The position numbers and the translations under genes were made by a program. Positions 7,033-14,811 of a stretch of DNA of 64,000 nucleotides are shown here, piece by piece. Source of the stretch: Enterobacter asburiae (GTDB taxonomy: Bacteria; Pseudomonadota; Gammaproteobacteria; Enterobacterales; Enterobacteriaceae); contig NZ_CP102247.1 of NCBI RefSeq assembly GCF_024599655.1, positions 4,712,001 to 4,776,000 on the forward strand, written 5' to 3'. How positions within the stretch are numbered: the stretch's first letter is position 1; every line of letters begins with the position of its first letter. The notes beneath the pieces are model-generated. The model was not told where the DNA came from. It saw only the letters and a list, made by a program, of their open reading frames with translations, and ran no database searches.

Positions 7033-8544
7033 ATGAAGATGAGTGAAAAAGAGCCCTTCTGGCTGGGTATCGATTGTGGCGGTACTTATCTGAAAGCCGG
7101 TTTATACAACAGCCAGGGCAAGGAAGTTTGTATCGAGCGTCGCTCCGTTGCCACGCTAAGCCCGCGTGCTGGCTATGCGGAGCGGGATATGCCCCTGCTC
7201 TGGCAGCACTGCCACGCAACCATCGCCGCGTTGCTTAAGAATTCAGGTGTAAACGGCAACCAGATTAAAGGGGTCGGCATTTCTGCACAGGGTAAGGGAC
7301 TGTTTCTGCTCGATAAACAGGACCAGCCGCTGGGCAACGCCATACTCTCCTCTGACCGCCGGGCGCTGGATATTGTTCAGCGCTGGCAGCAGGACGGCAT
7401 TCCCGAAAAGCTCTACCCGCATACGCGCCAGACGCTGTGGACCGGGCACCCGGCCTCGCTCCTGCGCTGGGTGAAAGAGAACGAACCGCAGCGGTACCAG
7501 CAGATTGGCAGCGTGATGATGGCGCACGACTATCTTCGCTGGTGTCTGACCGGCGTGAAGGGCTGCGAGGAGAGCAATATCTCCGAGTCCAATCTCTACA
7601 ACATGAATACCGGGAAATACGACCCACAGCTTACGCGCTGGCTCGGTATCAGCGAAATTGACGGCGCCCTGCCGCCGATTGTCGGTTCAGCAGAAATTTG
7701 CGGGGAAATCACCGCTCAGGCAGCCGCACTTACCGGTCTCGCGGCGGGCACGCCCGTCGTTGGTGGACTGTTTGATGTGGTTTCCACCGCAGTCTGCGCC
7801 GGGCTGCAAGACCAGCACACGCTGAATGCCGTGATGGGCACCTGGGCCGTCACCAGCGGGATCGCCAGTGCGCTTCGCGATAACGAACCCTTCCCGTACG
7901 TCTATGGCCGCTACGTTCACCCGCAGCAGTACATCGTTCACGAAGCCAGCCCCACCTCATCCGGCAATCTTGAGTGGCTCACTGCCCAATGGGGCGATAT
8001 GTCATTCGATGAGATCAACCATGCCGTCGCCAGCCTTCCGAAAGCGGAAAGCGATGTGTACTTCCTGCCATTTCTCTACGGCAGTAACGCCGGGCTGGAG
8101 ATGACCAGTGGTTTTTACGGCATGCAGGCGCTACACACCCGCGCGCACCTGCTGCAGGCGGTTTACGAAGGCGTGGTGTTCAGCCACATGACCCACCTTA
8201 ACCGCATGCTCGAACGCTTTACCCAGGTGCAGGCGCTGCGCGTGACGGGTGGCCCGGCCCATTCGGACGTGTGGATGCAAATGCTCGCCGACGTCAGCGG
8301 GCTGGCCATTGAGCTGCCGCAAGTGGAAGAGACGGGGTGCTCCGGCGCGGCGCTGGCGGCGATGGTGGGTACCGGTGCGTTCACCGACTTCCACTCAGCG
8401 CAGCGCGCGCTCAAACATGACATCCGGGTGATTGAACCGGACATGCGCGCCCATGCGGCCTACCAGCGCAAATATCACCGTTACCAGTTACTGATTTCAG
8501 CACTACAGGGCTATCACGCCCGTGTTAAGGAGTACGACCTATGA
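7033..8544 (+). CDS. lyxK: L-xylulose/3-keto-L-gulonate kinase
   Basis: FGGY-family sugar kinase of 503 residues (YiaP in the operon nomenclature). It phosphorylates 3-keto-L-gulonate, and also L-xylulose, with ATP in the cytosol, giving the substrate of SgbH. FGGY marks are present: the phosphate-binding start WLGIDCGGTYLKAGLY, the central GLFDVVSTA and the C-terminal VTGGPAHSDVWMQML. ATGs at 7033 and 7039 are both possible; upstream in-frame sequence is REP and CCCTC repeat and is not coding. The TGA overlaps the sgbH ATG by four bases, which points to translational coupling. Confidence 0.94.
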   Translation: MKMSEKEPFWLGIDCGGTYLKAGLYNSQGKEVCIERRSVATLSPRAGYAERDMPLLWQHCHATIAALLKNSGVNGNQIKGVGISAQGKGLFLLDKQDQPLGNAILSSDRRALDIVQRWQQDGIPEKLYPHTRQTLWTGHPASLLRWVKENEPQRYQQIGSVMMAHDYLRWCLTGVKGCEESNISESNLYNMNTGKYDPQLTRWLGISEIDGALPPIVGSAEICGEITAQAAALTGLAAGTPVVGGLFDVVSTAVCAGLQDQHTLNAVMGTWAVTSGIASALRDNEPFPYVYGRYVHPQQYIVHEASPTSSGNLEWLTAQWGDMSFDEINHAVASLPKAESDVYFLPFLYGSNAGLEMTSGFYGMQALHTRAHLLQAVYEGVVFSHMTHLNRMLERFTQVQALRVTGGPAHSDVWMQMLADVSGLAIELPQVEETGCSGAALAAMVGTGAFTDFHSAQRALKHDIRVIEPDMRAHAAYQRKYHRYQLLISALQGYHARVKEYDL

Positions 8545-9194
8545 GCCGACCATTACTGCAGCTGGCGCTCGACCACACTTCACTGCAGGCCGCGCAGCGC
8601 GACGTCGCGACGCTTTCAGATCACGTCGATATCGTCGAAGCGGGCACCATTTTGTGCCTGACAGAAGGGCTGAACGCCGTGCGCGCCCTGCGCGAGCAGT
8701 GCCTGGATAAGATCGTCGTTGCGGACTGGAAAGTGGCCGACGCCGGAGAAACGCTGGCAGAACAGGCGTTTGGCGCGGGCGCGAACTGGATGACCATCAT
8801 CTGCGCCGCGCCGCTGGCCACCGTTGAACGAGGCCACGAGGTGGCGCTGCGCTGCGGAGGTGAAATCCAGATGGAACTCTTTGGCAACTGGACGCTGGAC
8901 GACGCGCGCGCATGGCATCGCGTCGGCGTGAAGCAGGCAATCTATCACCGCGGGCGCGACGCACAGGCGAGCGGTCAGCAGTGGGGCGAAGCGGATCTCG
9001 CGAAAATGAAAGCGCTCTCCGACATCGGTTTACAGCTTTCGATTACCGGCGGCATTACCCCCGCCGATCTGCCGCTCTTTAAGCAGATCAACGTCAAAGC
9101 CTTTATTGCCGGGCGCGCGCTGGCAGGCGCCGTCAATCCACCGCAGGTGGCGCAGGCATTCCATTCGCAAATTCGCGACATCTGGGGAGCATAA
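8541..9194 (+). CDS. sgbH: 3-keto-L-gulonate-6-phosphate decarboxylase
   Basis: Mg-dependent decarboxylase of the orotidine-monophosphate decarboxylase suprafamily (YiaQ). It converts 3-keto-L-gulonate 6-phosphate to L-xylulose 5-phosphate and CO2. The 217-residue product shows the active-site run D62-x-K64-x2-D67 (ADWKVADAG) and the phosphate-binding glycine segment SITGGITP. Its ATG overlaps the lyxK stop as ATGA, and sgbU starts two bases after its own stop. A paralogue, UlaD, serves the anaerobic ascorbate route in E. coli; the neighbours here point to SgbH. Confidence 0.95.
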   Translation: MSRPLLQLALDHTSLQAAQRDVATLSDHVDIVEAGTILCLTEGLNAVRALREQCLDKIVVADWKVADAGETLAEQAFGAGANWMTIICAAPLATVERGHEVALRCGGEIQMELFGNWTLDDARAWHRVGVKQAIYHRGRDAQASGQQWGEADLAKMKALSDIGLQLSITGGITPADLPLFKQINVKAFIAGRALAGAVNPPQVAQAFHSQIRDIWGA

Positions 9195-9196
9195 CT

Positions 9197-10057
9197 ATGC
9201 GTCAGCATCCGTTAGGGATTTACGAAAAAGCGCTGCCGAAAGATCTCTCCTGGCCGGAACGCCTGGTACTGGCGAAAAGCTGCGGGTTCGATTTTGTTGA
9301 GATGTCTGTCGACGAGACCGACGAACGATTATCACGCCTCGACTGGAGCACCACGCAGCGTGCCTCTCTGGTTGAAGCGATGCTGGAAACCGGCGTGGCG
9401 ATCCCGTCGATGTGTCTTTCTGCCCACCGTCGTTTTCCCTTTGGCAGCCGGGATGAAACCGTGCGCCAACGCGCCCGCGAGATCATGACCAAGGCCATCA
9501 GGCTGGCGCGCGATCTGGGCATTCGCACCATCCAGCTTGCCGGGTATGACGTCTATTACGAAGAGCACGATGAGGGCACGCAGCAGCGCTTTGCCGAAGG
9601 GCTGGCGTGGGCGGTAGAGCAGGCCGCCGCCGCGCAGGTGATGCTGGCGGTGGAGATCATGGATACCGCTTTTATGAACTCCATCAGCAAATGGAAAAAG
9701 TGGGACGACATGCTCGCCTCGCCGTGGTTCAGCGTTTACCCGGACGTTGGCAACCTGAGCGCGTGGGGCAACGACGTCACCGCCGAGCTGACGCTGGGCA
9801 TTGACCGCATTGCAGCTATTCACCTGAAAGATACCCAACCCGTCACCGCGCAAAGCCCCGGACAGTTCCGCGACGTGCCGTTTGGTGAAGGCTGCGTGGA
9901 TTTTGTTGGCGTGTTTAACACGCTGAATAAGCTGAACTATCGCGGCGCGTTTCTGATTGAAATGTGGACTGAAAAAGCAAAAGAGCCGGTGCTGGAGATT
10001 ATCCAGGCGCGCCGCTGGATTGAAGCCCGTATGCAGGAAGGAGGCATGACATGTTAG
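9197..10057 (+). CDS. sgbU: L-xylulose-5-phosphate 3-epimerase
   Basis: TIM-barrel epimerase of the xylose-isomerase-like superfamily (YiaR), converting L-xylulose 5-phosphate to L-ribulose 5-phosphate. The 286-residue length is typical. Metal ligands are recognisable as the E of VEIMDTAF, the D of YPDVGNLSAW, the H of AAIHLKDTQ and the E of FLIEMWTEK. It starts two bases after the sgbH stop and its end overlaps the start of sgbE by seven bases, so translation is likely coupled. Confidence 0.95.
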   Translation: MRQHPLGIYEKALPKDLSWPERLVLAKSCGFDFVEMSVDETDERLSRLDWSTTQRASLVEAMLETGVAIPSMCLSAHRRFPFGSRDETVRQRAREIMTKAIRLARDLGIRTIQLAGYDVYYEEHDEGTQQRFAEGLAWAVEQAAAAQVMLAVEIMDTAFMNSISKWKKWDDMLASPWFSVYPDVGNLSAWGNDVTAELTLGIDRIAAIHLKDTQPVTAQSPGQFRDVPFGEGCVDFVGVFNTLNKLNYRGAFLIEMWTEKAKEPVLEIIQARRWIEARMQEGGMTC

Positions 10058-10746
10058 AACAACTCAAAGCCGAAGTGCTGGCAGCAAACCTGGCGCTGCC
10101 CTCCCACCAGCTGGTGACCTTCACCTGGGGCAACGTCAGCGCGGTTGACCGCGAAAGCGGCCTAATGGTGATCAAGCCCTCCGGCGTAGAGTACGACGTG
10201 ATGACGGCGGAGGATATGGTGGTGGTGAATATCGCCACGGGTCAGGTTGTCGAGGGTAATAAAAAACCCTCTTCAGACACGCCCACCCATCTTGCGCTGT
10301 ACCGTCGTTACCCGGAGATTGGCGGCATCGTGCATACCCACTCTCGCCACGCCACCATCTGGTCGCAGGCGGGGCAGGATTTACCCGCCTGGGGCACAAC
10401 GCACGCGGACTATTTCTACGGAACCATTCCCTGCACGCGCCTGATGACCTCGGCAGAAATTGCCGGGGAATACGAATACCAGACGGGTGAAGTGATCATC
10501 AAAACCTTCGAGGAGCGCGATCTCAGCCCGATGCAGATCCCGGCGGTGCTGGTCCACTCCCACGGCCCGTTCGCCTGGGGTAAAGACGCTGCCGATGCGG
10601 TTCACAATGCCGTAGTTCTGGAAGAGTGCGCGTACATGGGCCTGTTCTCGCGCCAGCTCGCACCGCAGCTACCGGTTATGCAGCAGGAGCTACTCGACAA
10701 GCACTATCTGCGCAAGCACGGGGTGAATGCCTATTACGGCCAGTGA
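10051..10746 (+). CDS. sgbE: L-ribulose-5-phosphate 4-epimerase
   Basis: Zn-dependent class II aldolase-family epimerase (YiaS), the last step of the pathway, giving D-xylulose 5-phosphate for the pentose phosphate pathway. In the 231-residue product the zinc ligands are D76, H95, H97 (HTHSRH) and H171 (VHSHGPFAWG), and the catalytic D120 is present, the same numbering as AraD and UlaF. The gene overlaps sgbU by seven bases and ends the operon. A GC-rich hairpin at 10777-10796 follows, and after that the base composition drops into an AT-rich islet. Confidence 0.95.
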   Translation: MLEQLKAEVLAANLALPSHQLVTFTWGNVSAVDRESGLMVIKPSGVEYDVMTAEDMVVVNIATGQVVEGNKKPSSDTPTHLALYRRYPEIGGIVHTHSRHATIWSQAGQDLPAWGTTHADYFYGTIPCTRLMTSAEIAGEYEYQTGEVIIKTFEERDLSPMQIPAVLVHSHGPFAWGKDAADAVHNAVVLEECAYMGLFSRQLAPQLPVMQQELLDKHYLRKHGVNAYYGQ

Positions 10747-11091
10747 TCAGCCGGAATTGATATGCTCTTTACAGTACCGCCGTTTCCAGACGGCGGGTGT
10801 TAGCCACGTTTGTTTGAAAAGGCCTACCGGAGTTGGGCAAATCGTGGAGAAGAGGCAATGTGGACCTGGTGGAAATAAAGCATAAACAAGAAAAATAAAA
10901 CATAACGATATATATAATATACTTAATAATCCCGACAGCATCGGCCTTATTTATCTGTTTTCAGTTTAACGAGTCTGTGATCTAAACCTCGGAAATATTT
11001 TTTTGCTGCTAATTAATTCTGGCTAGCATTGAATGACATGCATTTTAATGCTATTCCATCAAGACACACAGTAGAAAAATAAGGGTATCCA
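10747..11091. other. intergenic junction between the yia operon and the AT-rich islet
   Basis: No convincing gene is seen. The hairpin CCGCCGT-N6-ACGGCGG at 10777-10796 may end the yia operon message, although no T-run follows. From about 10870 the DNA becomes strongly AT-rich up to the next ATG at 11092, which marks the left edge of foreign-looking DNA. A 64-codon frame on the minus strand has no recognisable product. Confidence 0.6.
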
Positions 11092-12167
11092 ATGGAATTT
11101 ACAGAAAGATTAAATGCATTATCTACTAAAATCAGACAACAAATTGAAGTAATCAATACCGAAGAAGCAACAAAAACTGCGTTTGTGATGCCTTTTATTC
11201 ATAATGTTTTAGGTTACGATGTTTTTGATCCCTCTGAAGTCACACCCGAATTTGTATGTGATATAGGCACTAAAAAGGGCGAGAAAATTGACTATGCAAT
11301 AATGAAAAATAATGATGTACAGATACTGATTGAATGTAAAAAAATTGGTGAGCCGTTAAATATAAACCATGCATCGCAGCTTTTTAGATACTTTCACGTT
11401 ACAAATGCACGGATATCAATCTTAACAAACGGGCAAATATATAGATTTTATACCGATCTTGATGCACCTAATAAGATGGATGAGAAACCATTTTTGGAAG
11501 TCGACCTACTTGATATTGATGAAAATGTTGTCCCTGAATTAAAAAAATTGACAAAATCATCATTTGATCTTGAGTCAATTATTAATGCTGCTGGAGAATT
11601 GAAATACGTCAGTCAGATTAAAAGAATACTACATTCACAACTTAACAATCCTGAGGACGACTTCGTTAAATTCTTTGCATCCAGAGTATATGACGGGATG
11701 CTAACCCAAAAAGTAAGAGAATCTTTTCTAAATCTTACGAAAAAGGCCGCAAGCCAGTACATAAATGATCAAGTTAATGAGAGGCTTAAATCAGCTATTA
11801 CTGGTATTGCTCCAACCCCCATCGAACCTCCAATGGAAACACAGCCTCTCGAAGAAGATGATCATAAAGATGAAAATGATATCATTACAACTTTAGAAGA
11901 GTTAGAAGGTTTTCATATTGTAAAAGCAATTACTCGGACTGTACTGGAGGCTCCTCGCATTACCCATAGAGACACAAAGAGTTATTGTGGAATCCTTGTA
12001 GACGATAACAACCGCAAACCCCTTTGCCGATTGCATTTTAATCGCTCACAAAAATACATCGGTCTTTTCGATATAGAAAAAACGAAACGCGCCACCCCAT
12101 AGCGACAGTAGATGATATTTATTCCTTTGCCGATATTCTGAAAGCAACCGCAGCTCTCTATAGTTAA
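11092..12167 (+). pseudogene. HsdR-N/PD-(D/E)xK nuclease-like protein with 3' frameshift
   Basis: The uninterrupted frame runs from 11092 to 12102 (336 codons). The N-terminal half resembles the type I restriction enzyme R-subunit nuclease domain. The PD-(D/E)xK residues are all present: D67 (KIDYAI), E81-x-K83 (IECKK) and a QxxxY motif Q96-Y100. No helicase motor follows; an acidic linker near residues 240-265 leads to a small C-terminal domain. After ..GLFDIEK the frame shifts at the A6 run 12077-12082. Adding one A restores NETRHPIATV and continues to a TAA at 12165-12167, making 358 residues. The gene is AT-rich against GC-rich neighbours. It may be a defence or prophage-derived nuclease; the active site is intact, so a shortened protein could still work. 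Confidence 0.75.
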
Positions 12168-12170
12168 TCT

Positions 12171-12578
12171 TTACCCAGGCAGCACGCGACGTGCTGCCTC
12201 GGCCAGAAATGCGCTTCGATTACCGAACTGAGGATGCTCGCTGACAAAGGAATCAATTTTTACCAGCAAACGTCGAGGCATCGTGATGTTGATACGCTCG
12301 GCCCTGCCGTCGAACTGCTTCATATTAATATCTACCAACAGCCATTGCCCGCCTGTGAAATCCTCTGGACGACTTTCCAGATGCGCTTCCACATTACCCG
12401 GAAGAGGCAGTGCATTATCCATTTCAAATAGCGCTTCGAAGTGTGCTGTGAGCGCATCACGCGCATCCTGAAAAGCGTCGTCCAGGGAATCACCTGCAAA
12501 AAAACAGCCTGGAACGTCAGGGAAAAAGCCGCTGGCGCTACCGTCGGAGTCAGAATGAATGTAAGCCGGATAAAACAT
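12171..12578 (-). CDS. hicB: HicB-family antitoxin
   Basis: Antitoxin of a type II toxin-antitoxin pair, 135 residues. The N-terminal half is the degenerate RNase H-like HicB fold (YPAYIHSDSD, GFFPDVPGCFFAGDSLDDAF) that binds the toxin. The C-terminal half is a ribbon-helix-helix DNA-binding domain (RINITMPRRLLVKIDSFV, then FLAEAARRVL), so it should repress its own promoter. AGGAG stands five bases before the ATG at 12578. It lies 14 bases behind hicA, the usual toxin-first order, and its stop is almost adjacent to the end of the broken nuclease gene on the other strand. Confidence 0.9.
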   Translation of the reverse strand: MFYPAYIHSDSDGSASGFFPDVPGCFFAGDSLDDAFQDARDALTAHFEALFEMDNALPLPGNVEAHLESRPEDFTGGQWLLVDINMKQFDGRAERINITMPRRLLVKIDSFVSEHPQFGNRSAFLAEAARRVLPG

Positions 12579-12592
12579 AACTACTCCTGATA

Positions 12593-12778
12593 TCAGTGTT
12601 TAATTCCCGCCTGTCGCCAGATCTGGGCGAGAGTGCCCGGTTTAATATCCTTCTTGGGATGTGGGACAGTAACCAGCCCTTTCTGTTCGGGATGGCGAAA
12701 CTGATGATGGCTTCCTTTCGTTCTGACACATTTCCAGCCATGGCTGATCAGAACAGTAATGACATCCGCACTTTTCAC
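12593..12778 (-). CDS. hicA: HicA-family mRNA interferase toxin
   Basis: A 61-residue toxin with the double-stranded-RNA-binding-like HicA fold. Known members cleave mRNA independently of the ribosome. The catalytic histidine is H24 in GSHHQFRHP, and the family end PHPKKDIKPGTLAQIWRQAGI is complete, so the toxin looks active. The start is a GTG at 12778 (MKSADVI) preceded by GAAGGA seven bases upstream; the ATG two bases further runs straight into a stop. The pair belongs to the islet between sgbE and yiaT that the E. coli K-12 order lacks. Confidence 0.9.
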   Translation of the reverse strand: MKSADVITVLISHGWKCVRTKGSHHQFRHPEQKGLVTVPHPKKDIKPGTLAQIWRQAGIKH

Positions 12779-12795
12779 ATCCCAATCCTTCCATG

Positions 12796-12818
12796 ATTAT
12801 ACACATGATACACACTAT
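12796..12818 (-). promoter_or_regulatory. candidate hicAB promoter and operator
   Basis: On the minus strand a perfect TATAAT (12801-12796) lies 17 bases before the hicA GTG. The top strand carries two near-copies of ATACACA within 12798-12815 (TATACACATGATACACAC). Such repeats next to the -10 box are a plausible binding site for the ribbon-helix-helix part of HicB. No good -35 box is seen. Confidence 0.45.
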
Positions 12819-12950
12819 TGCTATCGGGTCGAATCACATTAGCGCATAAAGAACATCAGTGCAGCCGTGTTTTGGCGGAACAGGAAGAAGCATCGATAAA
12901 TGAAAAAGGAATACGTTGTATTGCAGATAAAAATGCAGGCACGATCGTAG

Positions 12951-12978
12951 GCCGGGTAAGGCGAAGCCGCCACCCGGC
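12951..12978. repeat. REP element
   Basis: GCCGGGTAAGGCGAAGCCGCCACCCGGC forms one REP hairpin just after the yiaT stop codon, close to the right border of the AT-rich islet. It resembles the REP pair at 6948-7021. Confidence 0.85.
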
Positions 12979-12987
12979 TTTACCGCA

Positions 12988-13728
12988 TCAGAAACGCCAG
13001 GTCAGGCCGGTCATCAGCGCGAAGCTGTCGTCGCGGTCGATCATTGGGCTGTTCTTCACGTCGTCAGGCAACACGGTGTAGACCGCGCTGGCGTTGAGGT
13101 ATAGCTTCTGCGTTAACTGGTATTTAGCTGCCAGGCCAACGTATGGCGTCCAGCTGTCACCGGCGGTGTATTGCTCCAGACCTGAGCGGCGAGACTCGCT
13201 GCCGGATACGCCGTAGTAGTAGTCGTTATAGCTTTCGTCGCTGTAGAACACACCAACAGAAGGCGTCAGGGTCAGGCGCTCCATTCGGATCGGACGGAAG
13301 TACGATACCTCACCGATCACGCCGCCGCTTTCATCCGTGGCATCACCTGAGACCGCCACTTTCAGCGAGCCCCAGCTTTCATGGCGGTAGTACGCGCCGC
13401 CGAGGAAGGCTGACGCTTTGCGCTCATCAAGCTGCTTCATCTGATGGTCGTCGTTGTCATCAGGATCGAAATGCAGTGGCATCCACGACGCGGTCAGGCT
13501 GAATTCATTTTTTGCGTCTTTCCACAGGATCCATCCTCCGGTGGTCTGGCGAACGTAAAAGCGATCGCCTTCGTAGCTAATTAACGGTACTGCGGTCGTA
13601 TTTTCGTTATAGCCTTTGTAAGGAGACTCATTAAATACAGCCCCCGCTCCAAGTGAAAAGTCTCCGGCCATTGCTGAGGATGTTGCAAATAACGTGGCAG
13701 CGATGAGTAAATTGTATTTAATAGTCAT
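12988..13728 (-). CDS. yiaT: MipA/OmpV family outer membrane protein YiaT
   Basis: Predicted outer-membrane beta-barrel of 246 residues, the length of E. coli YiaT. Residues 1-21 form a signal peptide ending SSAMA before GDFSLGAG. Alternating amphipathic strands follow, and the protein ends in the aromatic residue expected for barrel insertion (GLTWRF). The MipA/OmpV family includes scaffold and porin-like proteins; the function of YiaT is unknown. It is divergent from the LysR gene at 13849, which is its likely regulator, and the order yiaT-yiaU matches E. coli. Confidence 0.88.
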   Translation of the reverse strand: MTIKYNLLIAATLFATSSAMAGDFSLGAGAVFNESPYKGYNENTTAVPLISYEGDRFYVRQTTGGWILWKDAKNEFSLTASWMPLHFDPDDNDDHQMKQLDERKASAFLGGAYYRHESWGSLKVAVSGDATDESGGVIGEVSYFRPIRMERLTLTPSVGVFYSDESYNDYYYGVSGSESRRSGLEQYTAGDSWTPYVGLAAKYQLTQKLYLNASAVYTVLPDDVKNSPMIDRDDSFALMTGLTWRF

Positions 13729-13848
13729 TACATGTAATCCATTAAAATGCCAAACAAGCGAGGCGCATAATAATGGTTACAAATTTGCCAATGCAACGCT
13801 GCGGTTTATATAATATTATATATAAAATCATATAGATGGGTGCGCATG

Positions 13849-14811
13849 ATGAATAAATTACAGCTAAAGCCACGCGAATTAAAAATTATATCCGTCATCG
13901 CAGCCACCCACAGCATTGGTGATGCCGCCGCCCTGCTGGGCATGGCGCAGGCCAACGTCAGTAAATACCTGTCTGATTTTGAAACGCGGGTTGGACTGAA
14001 GGTTTTTGAGCGCACCACGCGCCAGCTGGCCCTGACCCAGTTTGGTGAAGCGTTACTCCCTTACGTTAACGCCACGCTGGATAAAAACAGTCAACTCGTT
14101 AATTTCATTGCTGATTATAAGCATGAGAAGCGAGGAAAGGTCACAATCTATGCCCCTACAGGTATCGTAACCTATCTCGCGCGCCACGTGATCCATCAGA
14201 TAGAAGACATCGGTGACATTCGCATCTCCCTGAAAACCTACAACCTGGATCGGAATGAATTTTCAGAAGGCGTTTCCTTCCCGGATGATTGCGACATTTT
14301 AATTACCTATGCGCAACCGAAAGACGAAAGCCTGGTCGCCAGCGTGTTGACAAAATATTCCGTTACGGCATTCGCAACCGTTGAGTATTTAAATAAACAC
14401 CCCTTAACGGGACCTGAAGATTTAATTAACCACTCCTGCATTCTCATTGACTCTATGCTGGTCGATGATGCAAACATCTGGCGTTTCCGCGTGCACGGCA
14501 GTGATAACGTGCATGACTACCGGGTGACCGGGAATTATATTTGCGACAATACGCAGACGGCCCTGGAGCTGGCAAGAAATAATCTTGGAATTGTTTTTGC
14601 GCCAAAAGAGAGTCTGAAGAAAGAATTAACAAACGGGATGCTGGTTCCCTGCTTCCCGCATCAGGAAGAGTGGTGGCTCGATCTGACGGCCATCTTCCGC
14701 AAACGTGAATACCAGCCCTGGCGCGTGCAGTACGTTCTGGATGGCGTTCTTAACTGCCTGCGCCAGCAAATTGCTCAGGCCGCCCATGGACGGCCTGAGC
14801 TGGGCGATTAG
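13849..14811 (+). CDS. yiaU: LysR-family transcriptional regulator, YiaU position
   Basis: A 320-residue LysR-type regulator. The N-terminal winged helix spans about residues 5-65 (VIAATHSIGDAAALLGMAQANVSKYLSDFETRVGLKVFER), followed by a periplasmic-binding-protein-like effector domain. Starts at GTG 13840, ATG 13846 and ATG 13849 are all in frame; the last gives the usual N-terminus. The AT-rich space of about 120 bases shared with yiaT suggests that it controls yiaT and itself. The effector is unknown. In E. coli yiaV and yiaW follow yiaU; here the gene is directly convergent with aldB and overlaps it by four bases. Confidence 0.78.
   Translation: MNKLQLKPRELKIISVIAATHSIGDAAALLGMAQANVSKYLSDFETRVGLKVFERTTRQLALTQFGEALLPYVNATLDKNSQLVNFIADYKHEKRGKVTIYAPTGIVTYLARHVIHQIEDIGDIRISLKTYNLDRNEFSEGVSFPDDCDILITYAQPKDESLVASVLTKYSVTAFATVEYLNKHPLTGPEDLINHSCILIDSMLVDDANIWRFRVHGSDNVHDYRVTGNYICDNTQTALELARNNLGIVFAPKESLKKELTNGMLVPCFPHQEEWWLDLTAIFRKREYQPWRVQYVLDGVLNCLRQQIAQAAHGRPELGD

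Noticed and set aside
10747..10941. 64-codon frame on the minus strand after sgbE
   Set aside because: No family resemblance or ribosome site, and it lies across the probable operon end hairpin and a composition change.
12077..12083. Programmed -1 ribosomal frameshift at A6C in the nuclease-like gene
   Set aside because: The frame phase (GAA AAA ACG) is not that of an A AAA AAC slippery heptamer, and no downstream hairpin was evident. A deletion or sequencing error is simpler.
12818..13081. 87-codon open frame on the plus strand between hicA and yiaT
   Set aside because: It overlaps the REP unit and the yiaT 3' end and has no recognisable product or ribosome site.
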